A stretch of 64,000 nucleotides of DNA from CAIWHR01 sp963823215 (GTDB lineage Bacteria > Pseudomonadota > Gammaproteobacteria > Burkholderiales > Casimicrobiaceae), in the NCBI GenBank assembly GCA_963823215.1, contig CAWGKT010000007.1:444617-508616 (forward strand), read 5' to 3'. A model generated the notes under the pieces. That model searched no databases and was not told the DNA's origin. It worked only from the letters and a program-made list of their open reading frames with translations. Within the stretch, counting starts at the first letter, position 1; every line of letters starts with the position of its first letter. This document shows positions 56,290 to 64,000 of this stretch, one piece after another. Position numbers and translations under genes: made by a program.

Positions 56290-57324
56290 ATGACCGTCGA
56301 AGGCGCTCCCGATTCGCGGAGCCGCGGCGTTCATCTCGACGGGCCAGCTCCCGGGGCCGGAGGCCGTGCGGCACCACCTCGAGGCGGCCTACGAACGGAT
56401 CCGGTCGATCGACGACGGCAAGGTGGCCGACTACATCCCCGCCCTCGCCGAGGCGCTCGCCCGACCTGTTCGGCGCGTGCATCGTCGAACGTCGACGGCC
56501 ACGTGCATCGCGGTCGGCGACACCACGCACCCGTTCTCCATCCAGAGCGTGTCCAAGCCGTTCGTGTTCGCGCTGGTCTGCGAGGCGATCGGCGCCGCAC
56601 GAGGCCCGCGCCCGCCTCGGGGTCAACGCCACCGGCCTGCCGTTCAACTCGGTCGATGGCCGTCGAGCTGAACGACAGCCGCACCATGAACCCGATGGTG
56701 AACGCGGGCGCCATCGCCACCACCAGCCTGGTGCCCGGGCGCACCGCCGAGGAGAAGTGGGCCCACGTCCTCGACGGGCTGTCCGCGCTTCGCCGGCCGA
56801 CCGCTGGAGCTCGACGAGGAGGTGTACGAGTCGGAGCCGGCCACGAACCTGCGCAACCGGGGCATCGCCCACCTGCTCGAGAGCTACGGGCGGCGTCACG
56901 TTCGACCCCGACGAGGCCACCGAGGTCTACACCCGGCAGTGCTCGCTGTCGCGTCACCGCGGAGGACCTCGCCGTGATGGGCAGCCACGCTCGCCGACGG
57001 CGGGGTCAACCCGCGCACGGGGAGCGGGTGATCGCGGCGCGCGCACTGCCAGCGCGTGCTCGCCGTGATGGCCACGGCCGGGCTCTACGAGCGGTCCGGG
57101 CGACTGGCTGTACGAGGTCGGGCTACCCGGCAAGAGCGGGGTCAGCGGCGGCATCGTGACGGTGTCGCCCGGCAAGGGCGGGCTGGGCACCTACTCCCCG
57201 CCGCTCGACGACGCAGGGCAACAGCGTGCGTGGCCAGATGCTCACCACCCAGCTCGCCGAGGAGCTCGGACTCAACATCTTCACGTCGGACGTGCACCCC
57301 GACGTCGGGAGCTCCAGCGACTGA
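56290..57324 (+). CDS. glsA: Glutaminase A (frame changes)
   Basis: About 340 residues. FISTGQLPGPEAVRHHLEAA and GKVADYIPALAEALA open the domain; PFSIQSVSKPFVFALVCEAI has the catalytic SxxK pair. ELNDSRTMNPMVNAGAIATT, NRGIAHLLESYG, MATAGLYERSG and GKSGVSGGIVTVSPGKGGLG are conserved serine-dependent glutaminase blocks. At least seven frame changes occur. It converts glutamine to glutamate and ammonia. It starts two bases after the flavoprotein stop and converges on the membrane-protein gene. Confidence 0.85.
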
Positions 57325-57329
57325 CGTTG

Positions 57330-57725
57330 TCAGCCGGGTCCGCCCTGCCGCTCCTCGCGCAAGCTCTTGAAGACGAAGATGGGCAACAGGAGCGTCGTGA
57401 CGAGCGACGCTCCCCACACGATGAGCGTGGCCACCACCCACGTCGAGAGCCCGTCGATCTCGAGCCCGTCGGACACGAAGTCGGTGACGATCAACGCTGC
57501 GAGTGCCGCCGCGAGCGCCGTGCTCCCGGCGAGGGCGCGCGCCTTGGTCATCGCCATCTGTCGGAGCCACGGGAGCAACAGCGCCTCGGCGATGGTGAAG
57601 ATCACCACCGCGGTGAGGAAGCCGCTCGCGTTGAGCTCCATGTCGTCGAGGAAGTAGTTGGCGACGAGCAGCGCGACCGCGTTGGCGATGAGCTGCGCGA
57701 TCGCCGTCAGCACGAACCTGATCAC
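57330..57725 (-). CDS. Phage-holin family 4-like membrane protein
   Basis: An intact 131-residue protein with four membrane helices: FVLTAIAQLIANAVALLVAN, GFLTAVVIFTIAEALLLPWL, ALAGSTALAAALAALIVTDF and WVVATLIVWGASLVTTLLLP. The opening MIRFVLTAIAQLIANAVALL and the tail FVFKSLREERQ fit the small holin-4 superfamily membrane proteins common in actinobacteria, which are not phage genes as a rule. Function unknown. Confidence 0.75.
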   Translation of the reverse strand: MIRFVLTAIAQLIANAVALLVANYFLDDMELNASGFLTAVVIFTIAEALLLPWLRQMAMTKARALAGSTALAAALAALIVTDFVSDGLEIDGLSTWVVATLIVWGASLVTTLLLPIFVFKSLREERQGGPG

Positions 57726-57752
57726 GGCGAGACCGTACCCGCCCGAGCGCCT

Positions 57753-58317
57753 CTAGTCGGGCTTCGTGTCCAAGGTGATCTCGCCGTCTGAGGTGGTGGC
57801 CCAGGCCCGGCCCATCTCATCGGCGGGAAGTGGGCATCGCAGGCGTACCTCCACCGTGCCGTCGTCATCGGGTCGGAAGGTGCCCGCCGCGACCCGTTCG
57901 GCATAGCCGCCGCCTGGGGGCGTGAGCCACATCGAGTACGTCGTGTCGGGATCGAGCCCACTGACGTGGAGCTCGATGATCGAGCCGTTCTCCTCGGGCG
58001 CGACCACCGCCGACGCGTCCACACCCGCCGCCTCTCGGACGAACGCCACCGGCTCCCCGCGGAGGCGCGGCTCACCATCGTCCCTCGTCACCAACGCGGC
58101 GGCGACGACGGCCGCCGCGACGCCGCTCATCACCACGGCGAGCCGGCCGGCCCGATGAGCACGTCGCTCGCGCGCCACCCTGGCCACGATGCGGTCGCCG
58201 AGGTCGGCGGGCAGCGGTTCGGCCGCGCTCGCGCCGGCGTCGGCGCCCAGCGTGAGGGCGGCGACGTGCAGGAGGCTGTCGGCCTCCGCCCGGCAGGTCT
58301 CGCAGGCGTCGAAGGCG
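57753..58317 (-). CDS. Zinc-finger anti-sigma factor, 5' end missing
   Basis: The frame is open from the join at about 58,317 (AFDACETCRAEADSLLHVAA), with CETC as the end of the zinc-binding H-C-x2-C motif of ZAS-type anti-sigma factors. Then come ADLGDRIVARVARERRAHRA, one membrane helix (LAVVMSGVAAAVVAAALVTR) and an extracytoplasmic domain ending in EITLDTKPD. The outer part (SIIELHVSGLDPDTTYSMWL) resembles the anti-sigma-K beta-sandwich. The first 35-40 residues and the sigma gene are lost at the contig join. Confidence 0.75.
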
Positions 58318-58325
58318 ATCGGAAG
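58313..58325. other. Probable chimeric junction B/C
   Basis: Minus-strand anti-sigma coding and plus-strand thiolase coding both begin abruptly here with neither start codon in place. Gene content, codon style and intergenic repeats change from actinobacterial to Bradyrhizobium-like. See findings. Confidence 0.75.
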
Positions 58326-59101
58326 CCGATTTCGAGGCGGCCTACGGCGCGACGACCCACAATGCCTACGGCATGTGTGCCATGCGCCATATGCACGACT
58401 ACGGCACCACCAGCGAGCAACTCGCCTGGATCAAGGTCGCAGCCTCGCATCATGCCCAGTACAACCCGCACGCGATGCTGAAGGAGGTCGTCACGGTCGA
58501 GGACGTGCTGAACTCGCCGATGATCTCCGATCCCCTGCATCGCATGGACTGCTGCGTCGTCACCGATGGCGGCGGCGCGATGATCGTGACCACGCCGGAA
58601 ATCGCAAAGAGCCTGAAGAAGCCGCTGGTGCGGCTGATCGGCCACGGCGAAGCCATGAAGGGTCCGCGCGGCGGCAAGGATCTCGATCTCACTTATTCTG
58701 CCGGCGTCTGGTCCGGCCCGCGCGCGTTCGAAGAGGCCGGCATCACGCCAAAGGATATCAAGTACGCTTCGATCTATGACAGCTTCACCATCACGGTGTT
58801 GATGCAGCTCGAAGACCTCGGCTTCTGCAAGAAGGGCGAGGGCGGCAAGTTCGTCGCCGACGGCAATCTGATCTCGGGCGTGGGCAAGCTGCCGTTCAAC
58901 ACCGATGGCGGCGGTCTCTGCAGCAATCACCCGGTCAACCGCGGTGGCATGACGAAAATCCTGGAAGCCGTCCGGCAATTGCGCGGCGAAGCGCACCCGA
59001 AGGTGCAGGTGCCGAACTGCGACCTCGCCATTGCCCACGGCACCGGCGGACTCCTTGGCGTGCGCCACGCCGCCTCAACCTGCATTCTGGAGCGCGTGTG
59101 A
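58322..59101 (+). CDS. Thiolase / lipid-transfer-like acyltransferase, N-terminus missing
   Basis: About 260 residues, the C-terminal two thirds of a SCP2-type thiolase. It opens mid-domain at ADFEAAYGATTHNAYGMCAM and continues RHMHDYGTTSEQLAWIKVAA, VVTDGGGAMIVTTPEIAKSL, DIKYASIYDSFTITVLMQLE, LPFNTDGGGLCSNHPVNRGG and LAIAHGTGGLLGVRHAAS, where the His of the C-terminal active-site motif lies. The catalytic N-terminal Cys would be in the missing part. Its stop overlaps the next start by one base, so the operon continues downstream. Thiolases of this type work with DUF35 partners on side chains of sterol-like or aromatic acyl-CoAs. Confidence 0.85.
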   Translation, partial: EADFEAAYGATTHNAYGMCAMRHMHDYGTTSEQLAWIKVAASHHAQYNPHAMLKEVVTVEDVLNSPMISDPLHRMDCCVVTDGGGAMIVTTPEIAKSLKKPLVRLIGHGEAMKGPRGGKDLDLTYSAGVWSGPRAFEEAGITPKDIKYASIYDSFTITVLMQLEDLGFCKKGEGGKFVADGNLISGVGKLPFNTDGGGLCSNHPVNRGGMTKILEAVRQLRGEAHPKVQVPNCDLAIAHGTGGLLGVRHAASTCILERV

Positions 59102-59489
59102 TGGCTGAAGCCAAGAAATATCCTGTTCCCGTCACCAATCCTGAGACCGCGCAATTCTGGGAAGCGGCGAAGGCCGGCAAGTTCCTGATCAAGCGCTGTA
59201 CGGCCTGCGGCGAGCCGCATTACTTCCCGCGTTCGATCTGCCCGTTCTGCTTCTCCGACAAGACGGTGTGGGAAGAGAGTTCGGCGAGGCCACGATCTAC
59301 ACCTTCAGCCTGATGCGCAAATCGCCGACCGGGCCGTACGCGATCGCCTACGTCACCTTGAAGGAAGGCCCGTCGCTGCAGACCAATATCGTCGACTGCG
59401 ACATGGACAAGCTCAAGATCGGCCAGAAGGTGAAGGTGGTGTGGAAGCCAACCGACGGCGCCCCGCTGCCGTTCTTCACGGTGGCCTGA
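59101..59489 (+). CDS. Zn-ribbon OB-fold (DUF35) protein (one frame change)
   Basis: About 130 residues. KYPVPVTNPETAQFWEAAKA is the N-terminal helix, CTACGEPHYFPRSICPFCFS the zinc ribbon with four Cys, and, after a change near 59,277, FGEATIYTFSLMRKSPTGPY and YAIAYVTLKEGPSLQTNIVD form the OB fold. It is the standard partner of SCP2-type thiolases and MaoC hydratases, where it stabilises the complex. It follows the thiolase by overlap. Confidence 0.88.
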
Positions 59490-59499
59490 AAGTGAGGTT

Positions 59500-59740
59500 G
59501 CGTGGGTGGGTGAGCGCGCGAAACCACTCGCGGGCAGTGTGGCGATGGGTTTCGCTGCGCTCTACCCATCCTACGGGCTAGAGTCTTCCCTCTCGCCATG
59601 TGGCGAAAGTGGCGCGAAACACCGGATGAGGGGATGCCCTCCGGAGACAATGTATCTGCGGGCCGACCCCTCACCCAAGCGAGTTCGTTGCCGGCGCTGG
59701 TGTAGCCCTCTCCCACAAGGGGAGAGGGCGCAGCAACAGG
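59500..59740. repeat. Bradyrhizobium-style intergenic repeats
   Basis: GGGTTTCGCTGCGCTCTACC followed by CATCCTACGG at about 59,547-59,577 and CCCTCTCCCACAAGGGGAGAGGG at about 59,706-59,728, the latter a perfect hairpin, are dispersed elements I know from intergenic DNA of Bradyrhizobium and relatives. No gene is supported in the 290-base gap. Confidence 0.6.
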
Positions 59741-59777
59741 CACCGGTGGAGAAGAAAGTCCGGGAGGAAACTTAAAG

Positions 59778-60639
59778 ATGCCGATCAATTACGAACAGCT
59801 GATGGCCCTGAAAAATCTCGGCCAGAAATACGCCTATACCGACCGCGATGTGATGCTCTACGCCTACGGCATCGGCCTCGGCGCGGACCCGATGGACGAG
59901 AAGGAACTCGCCTTCGTCAACGAAGGCACCTTTACGCCGCGTCCGCTGAAGGTCGTGCCGACCTTCGCCTCGGTGGCAGCGTGGGGCGCAGGCCCCGGCG
60001 AGATAAATCTCAACCGCGTCATGGTGGTCGATGGCGAGCGCGACATCACCTTCCACAAGCCGCTTCCGAGTGCGGCCAACATCACGGCCGACTCGACCGT
60101 GCTCGACGTCTTCGACAAGGGCAAGGACAAGGGCGCGGTGATCCGCCACCAGACCGTGCTGAAGGACGAGAAGGGCGAGAAGCTCGCGACCCTGGTTGCT
60201 TCACGCTTTGCGCGCGGCGATGGCGGCTTTGGCGGGCCGTCCGAAGGCCAGCCCGAGCCGCACAAGGTGCCGACACGCGCGCCCGACCAGATCGTCGACA
60301 TCACGACGCGGCCGGATCAGGCGCTGGTCTATCGCCTGTGCGGCGACCGCAACCCGCTGCACTCCGATCCTGAATTCGCCAGGAAGGCCGGTTTCCCGAA
60401 GCCGATCCTGCACGGCATGTGCACCTACGGCATCACCTGCCGCGGCGTGCTGCAAACCTATGCCGACTACGACCCGTCCGCCTTCAGGCAGCACGTCGGC
60501 GCGGTTCTCCTCGCCGGTGTTTCCCGGCGAGACCGTGACGATGGAATTGTGGAAGGACGGCAACGTCATTTCCTTCGAAGCCAAGGTGAAGTCGCGCAAC
60601 GTCACCGTGATCAAGAGCGGCAAGACGGTGCTGGGTTAG
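59778..60639 (+). CDS. MaoC-family enoyl-CoA hydratase (one frame change)
   Basis: About 287 residues: two hotdog folds. The first (MPINYEQLMALKNLGQKYAY, DVMLYAYGIGLG) is the non-catalytic half; the second has the hydratase-2 motif in LVYRLCGDRNPLHSDPEFAR and AGFPKPILHGMCTYG, with catalytic Asp and His. The frame changes near 60,515 and the end reads PVFPGETVTMELWKDGNVIS to KSGKTVLG. It hydrates 2-enoyl-CoA to (R)-3-hydroxyacyl-CoA, next to a thiolase and SDR that would complete a beta-oxidation-like cycle. Confidence 0.9.
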
Positions 60640-60675
60640 ATGACTTCTCGCGCCGCTCGGGAAGCTGTGTAGCGT

Positions 60676-60720
60676 CATGCGCCGGGCTTGTCCCGGGCAT
60701 CCACGTCTTTTCTCGACGGC
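60676..60720. repeat. Short Bradyrhizobium-style repeat
   Basis: GCCGGGCTTGTCCCGGGCAT followed by CCACGTCTT is another dispersed intergenic repeat seen in Bradyrhizobium genomes, with GGGCTTGTCCC able to form a small hairpin. The 155-base gap carries no gene. Confidence 0.5.
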
Positions 60721-60794
60721 AAGGAAGGCGTGCGATCGCCGCGCAAGCGCCGGCCATGACGGCGAATAACAAACGACGACGGGAGCAAGACACC

Positions 60795-61675
60795 ATGGGA
60801 CTACTCGACGGCAAGGTTGCGATCATCACCGGCGCGGGCGGCGGGCTCGGTGAGGCCTACGCCAAACTGTTCGCGCGCGAGGGCGCGGCGGTCGTGGTCA
60901 ACGACCTCGGCGGGCCGCGCGACGGTTCCGGCGCCGACGTGTCGATGGCGCAGAAGGTCGTCAACGCCATCAAGGACGAGGGCGGCCGGGCGGTCGCCAA
61001 CGGCTCCGACATCTCGACCATTGCAGGCGGACAATCGGTGTTCGACGACGCCATCAAGAATTTCGGCCGCGCCGATATTCTGGTCAACAATGCCGGCATC
61101 CTGCTCGACGAGACCTTTGCCAAGGCCAAGGAGGCCAACTGGGACAGGGTGATCAAGGTGCATCTCAAGGGCACCTTCTGCTGCACCCAGCCGGTGTTCA
61201 AATGGATGCGCGAGAACGGCGGCGGCGTCATCGTCAACACGTCCTCGACCTCGGGCCTGATCGGCAATTTCGGCCAGACCAATTACGGCGCCGCCAAGGG
61301 CGGTATCTGGGGACTGTCGAACGTGCTGGCGATCGAGGGCCGCAAGTACAACATCCGGATCTGGACGCTGGCCCCGGGCGCGCTGACCCGCATGACCGCG
61401 GACCTGCCGCGCTATATCGAGAACCCGAAGGCGGCGCCTGGGACCTGATGGCATCGCGCCGGCCGTGCTATACATGGTCAGCGATCTCGTCGGGCGACCA
61501 GACCGGCAAGGTGCTCGGCGTCTCCGGCCCCCGCGGCGTCCGCGAGATGCGGATGATGGAAATGGAAGGCTGGAAGCCGCCGCACGAGGGCTGGAAGGCG
61601 CAGGATATCGTCGCGCACGCCAAGGAGATCTTCTTCTCCGAGGAGCAGATCAAGATGGGCGCGCGGCGGTTTTGA
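60795..61675 (+). CDS. Short-chain dehydrogenase/reductase (one frame change)
   Basis: About 293 residues. KVAIITGAGGGLGEAYAKLF has the NAD(P) TGxxxGxG loop; ADILVNNAGILLD is the NNAG motif, and VNTSSTSGLIGNFGQTNYGA followed by AKGG gives the catalytic Ser-Tyr-Lys (YxxxK). The frame changes near 61,440; the tail VLGVSGPRGVREMRMMEMEG and AHAKEIFFSEEQIKMGARRF fits 3-hydroxyacyl-CoA dehydrogenases of the peroxisomal multifunctional-enzyme type. It would oxidise the hydratase product. Confidence 0.9.
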
Positions 61676-61762
61676 TGCTACCGTCGTTCCGGGGCGCGCG
61701 AAGCGACGAACCCGGAACCTCGAGATTCCGGGTCTGGTCCTTCGGACCATCCCGGAATGACG
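61676..61762. repeat. Intergenic inverted repeat, Bradyrhizobium style
   Basis: CGTCGTTCCGGGGCGCGCGA at the left and ATCCCGGAATGACG at the right are complementary ends, with ACCTCGAGATTCCGGGTCTG and GGTCCTTCGGACC hairpins between. I recognise this as a mobile-like palindromic element common between Bradyrhizobium genes. Confidence 0.65.
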
Positions 61763-61783
61763 AAAGAGGATAGAGGCACTCAC

Positions 61784-62743
61784 ATGACAAAACTCACCGC
61801 CCAGGCCGCAGGCACCTTCGCGATCGCGCCGACGCCGTTCCACGACGACGGCCGCATCGACGAGAAGTCCATCGACCGGCTGACCGATTTCTACGCCGAG
61901 GTCGGCTGCGACGGCGTCACCGTGCTCGGCATTCTGGGCGAGGCGCCGAAGCTCGACGCCGCCGAGGCCGAGCAGGTCGCGATCCGCTTCGTCAAGCGCG
62001 CCAAGAACATGCAGATCATCGTCGGCGTCTCCGCGCCGGGCTTTGCCGCCATGCGCTCGCTGGCGCAAAGCCTCGATGGATGCGGGTGCCGCCGGCGTGA
62101 TGATCGCGCCGCCGCCGCATCTGCGCACCGACGACCAGATCACCGGCTATTTCAAGCAGGCGCAGGAAGCGATCGGCGACGACATTCCCTGGGTGCTGCA
62201 GGATTATCCGCTGACGCTCAACGTCGTGTTCACGCCGGCGGTGATCCGCAAGATCGTGATGGACATCCCGTCCTGCGTGATGCTCAAGCACGAGGACTGG
62301 CCGGGACTGGAAAAGATCTCCACGCTGCGCGGCTTCCAGAAGGACGGCTCGCTGCGGCCGATGTCGATCCTGACCGGCAATGGCGGGCTGTTCCTCGATT
62401 TCGAGATGGAGCGCGGCGCCGACGGCGCCATGACCGGCTACGCCTTCCCGGAACTGCTGATCGACGTCGTCAAGCTGTCGAAGGCCGGCAAGCGCGACGC
62501 CGCGCACGATCTGTTCGACGCGCATCTGCCGCTGATCCGCTACGAGCAGCAGCCCGGCGCGGGGCTGGCGGTGCGCAAATACGTGCTGCAGAAGCGCGGC
62601 ATCATCGCTTCCAGCGCGCAGCGCAAGCCCGGCGCCACCATCACCGCCGACCGCGAAGGCCGAGGTCGATTATCTGCTTGTCGCGGGTGGCGCGCGTCGA
62701 CAAGCGCGCCAATCTGCAACCGCAATCCAGCGCGGCGGGGTAG
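61784..62743 (+). CDS. DapA-family aldolase/lyase (frame changes)
   Basis: About 318 residues. GTFAIAPTPFHDDGRIDEKS, FYAEVGCDGVTVLGILGEAP (the GTTGE-like loop varied to GILGEA), then after a change near 62,085 AAGVMIAPPPHLRTDDQITG, PWVLQDYPLT and SCVMLKHEDWPGLEKIST, with the Schiff-base Lys. The tail changes frame again near 62,660 (VDYLLSRVARVDKRANLQPQ). DHDPS/NAL-family enzymes cleave or form pyruvate or other 2-oxo-acid adducts; the varied loop argues against true lysine biosynthesis. Confidence 0.85.
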   Translation: MTKLTAQAAGTFAIAPTPFHDDGRIDEKSIDRLTDFYAEVGCDGVTVLGILGEAPKLDAAEAEQVAIRFVKRAKNMQIIVGVSAPGFAAMRSLAQSLDGCGCRRRDDRAAAASAHRRPDHRLFQAGAGSDRRRHSLGAAGLSADAQRRVHAGGDPQDRDGHPVLRDAQARGLAGTGKDLHAARLPEGRLAAADVDPDRQWRAVPRFRDGARRRRRHDRLRLPGTADRRRQAVEGRQARRRARSVRRASAADPLRAAARRGAGGAQIRAAEARHHRFQRAAQARRHHHRRPRRPRSIICLSRVARVDKRANLQPQSSAAG

Positions 62744-62747
62744 TCCG

Positions 62748-63551
62748 ATGGCCGAGACCGTCGCCCCGCGTCCCGCGTCCACCATCCTGCTGCTGCGCGA
62801 CAGCGCTGACGCCAAGGCGAAGTCGAAGTCTTCATGATGGTTCGCCATTATGAGATCGACTTCAATTCCGGCGCGCTGGTGTTTCCCGGCGGCAGCGTCG
62901 ACAAGGGCGACAAGGAGATCATCGCGACCCCGGCGCTGTATTCGGGCGGCGAGGGGCTCGATGAGGCCACCTTGAGCTTCCGGATCGCCGCGATCCGCGA
63001 GACCTTTGAGGAAAGCGGCATCCTGCTGGCGCGTCCGGCGGATCGAAGGCGCTGGTCGATGCCAAGCGCGCCGGCGAGATCGAGGCGGCCCATCGCGCCG
63101 AATCTGTGCGACGAGCAAGATCAGCTTCCTCAAGGTGCTCACCGACAACGGCATGGTGCTGGCGCTCGACGAACTCGTGCCCTATGCGCACTGGATCACG
63201 CCGGAGGGCATGCCGAAACGGTTCGACACCTGGTTCTTCCTCGCCGCCGCACCGCCGGAACAGATCGGCGCCCATGACGGCAAGGAATCCACCAACTCGA
63301 TCTGGGTGTCGCCGCGCGAGGCGCTGGAAGGCGGCGAGACCGGGCGCTTCAAGCTGCCGTTCCCGACCACGCGCAACCTGATCCGGCTCGGCAAGCAGCC
63401 GGGCGTCAAGGCCGCGCTGGATGACTCCAGGGGCAAGGCGATCGTCACCGTGATGCCGGTCATGACCAGGCTCAACGGCGGCCGCCAGCTCCGGATTCCC
63501 CTCGAAGCCGGTTACGACGGCGAGGTGTTCGAGGTCGGCGCGGTCGGTTGA
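62748..63551 (+). CDS. Nudix hydrolase-like protein (frame changes)
   Basis: About 268 residues. MAETVAPRPASTILLLRDSA is the start; after a change near 62,825 come EVFMMVRHYEIDFNSGALVF and PGGSVDKGD, then RIAAIRETFEESGILLARP, the Nudix box (RExFEESGI). Further changes near 63,045 and 63,110 lead to ISFLKVLTDNGMVLALDELV and PYAHWITPEGMPKRFDTWFF, and the end VFEVGAVG. The large size and the PYAHWITPE segment fit the NUDT19/RP2p-like group that acts on CoA. It starts five bases after the DapA stop. Confidence 0.8.
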
Positions 63552-63646
63552 ATATTGTTTCCACACTTCGGCGGCGGCAACGAAGTATCGTAGTGCTGAC
63601 AGGCTGTAATGTCCGGTCCTGTATTCATCAAGACCGGGTCACGGAC

Positions 63647-64000
63647 ATGGGCAACGCCCAACAGCAACACACTGGTATCGCGAGCGAACTGGCGCTGCTG
63701 CTGGTGCTCGCGACGCTGTGGGGCGCGTCCTACACATTCCTGAAGATCGCGGTGGCGACGATCCCGCCGGTTACGCTGATTGCGGGCCGCACGCTGATCG
63801 CCGGGCTGCTGCTGGTCGTGATCATGCACTGGCGCGGGATCGCATTGCCGGCGGATGCCGCGAACTGGCGGCGCTTCCTGTTCCAGGCCTGCCTCAACAG
63901 CGTCATTCCCTGGACGATGGTGGCCTGGGGCACGCGGGCGCTCGATGCCGGCGTGGCAACCATCCTCAATTCGACGGCGCCGATATTCACGTTTTTCCCT
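63647..64000 (+). CDS. EamA-family transporter, N-terminal part
   Basis: The gene runs off the right edge after 118 codons. MGNAQQQHTGIASELALLLV leads into LVLATLWGASYTFLKIAVAT, the EamA opening (WGASY), followed by LIAGRTLIAGLLLVVIMHWR and MVAWGTRALDAGVATILNST. Four helices are visible of an expected ten. Likely an exporter of small metabolites. Confidence 0.8.
   Translation, partial: MGNAQQQHTGIASELALLLVLATLWGASYTFLKIAVATIPPVTLIAGRTLIAGLLLVVIMHWRGIALPADAANWRRFLFQACLNSVIPWTMVAWGTRALDAGVATILNSTAPIFTFFP

Noticed and set aside
57330..57725. Phage holin as sign of a prophage
   Set aside because: Holin-4-like membrane proteins are ordinary chromosomal genes in actinobacteria and no other phage gene is present.
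40622..58325. A horizontally acquired respiratory island in a Chloroflexota-like host
   Set aside because: Both ends cut genes mid-protein, there are no tRNA, integrase or repeats at the edges, and the right flank is a third lineage. Chimeric assembly explains all of this more simply.

Overview
This window looks like a chimeric, error-rich metagenomic contig made of three unrelated pieces of high-GC bacterial DNA. Segment A (about 1-40,625) resembles a soil Chloroflexota/Actinobacteria-like genome, segment B (about 40,630-58,317) an Acidimicrobiia-like actinobacterium, and segment C (about 58,320-64,000) a Bradyrhizobium-like alphaproteobacterium. These lineage labels are inferences from gene content, gene style and intergenic repeats. 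At each join a gene from one side stops mid-protein and a gene from the other side starts mid-protein (an ELW-repeat protein against NuoH, then an anti-sigma factor against a thiolase). In all three segments most long genes are broken by one or more single-base frame changes, while motif order and total length stay normal. That points to sequencing or assembly error rather than decay, so such genes are given as one entry each with the approximate positions of the frame changes.

Segment A. 1-4.2 kb holds small stand-alone genes (YCII-like, DUF1059, DUF2252, TfoX N-terminal domain, an ArsR/SRPBCC pair). 4.2-8.9 kb is a tight three-gene minus-strand operon: patatin phospholipase, subtilisin-like protease, metallo-beta-lactamase-fold hydrolase. 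This is the best candidate for an undescribed, possibly defence-related system. Next come a type II toxin-antitoxin locus with both halves in one frame, an EamA transporter, an ArsR-SRPBCC protein behind a clear operator-like palindrome, an alpha/beta hydrolase, a DUF1905 protein, a GNAT acetyltransferase, a Kelch-like lipoprotein, DinB and DUF4352-like proteins, and an S9 peptidase. An initiator tRNA with a strong terminator follows, then a rhodanese/MFS pair, two sigma factors, a large LuxR-family ATPase regulator and a lipoprotein sulfatase.

28-37 kb is a sugar locus, probably for D-xylose: xylB and xylA diverge from a shared promoter region, a CUT2-type ABC transporter (binding protein, permease, ATPase) lies downstream, and a LacI regulator diverges from it across a perfect LacI-type palindrome. 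Within this locus are a secreted beta-helix protein with an odd 18-residue repeat before its signal peptide, and an orphan transcription unit that may encode a structured RNA. 37-40.6 kb has an array of about 20-bp hairpin repeats, an HTH plus PD-(D/E)XK-like protein flanked by an 11-bp inverted repeat, a Gfo/Idh/MocA oxidoreductase and secreted proteins.

Segment B is respiratory: nuoA-B-C-D-E-F-G-H (H cut by the join), preceded by a menaquinol:cytochrome c reductase cluster with a split cytochrome b, Rieske protein, diheme cytochrome c, ferredoxin and membrane proteins. On the other strand lie a monoheme cytochrome c, a geranylgeranyl-reductase-like flavoprotein and glutaminase. Segment C carries a catabolic CoA-type set (thiolase, Zn-ribbon OB-fold partner, MaoC hydratase, SDR), then a DapA-family protein, a Nudix protein and the start of an EamA transporter, separated by intergenic repeats of the kind I associate with Bradyrhizobium.
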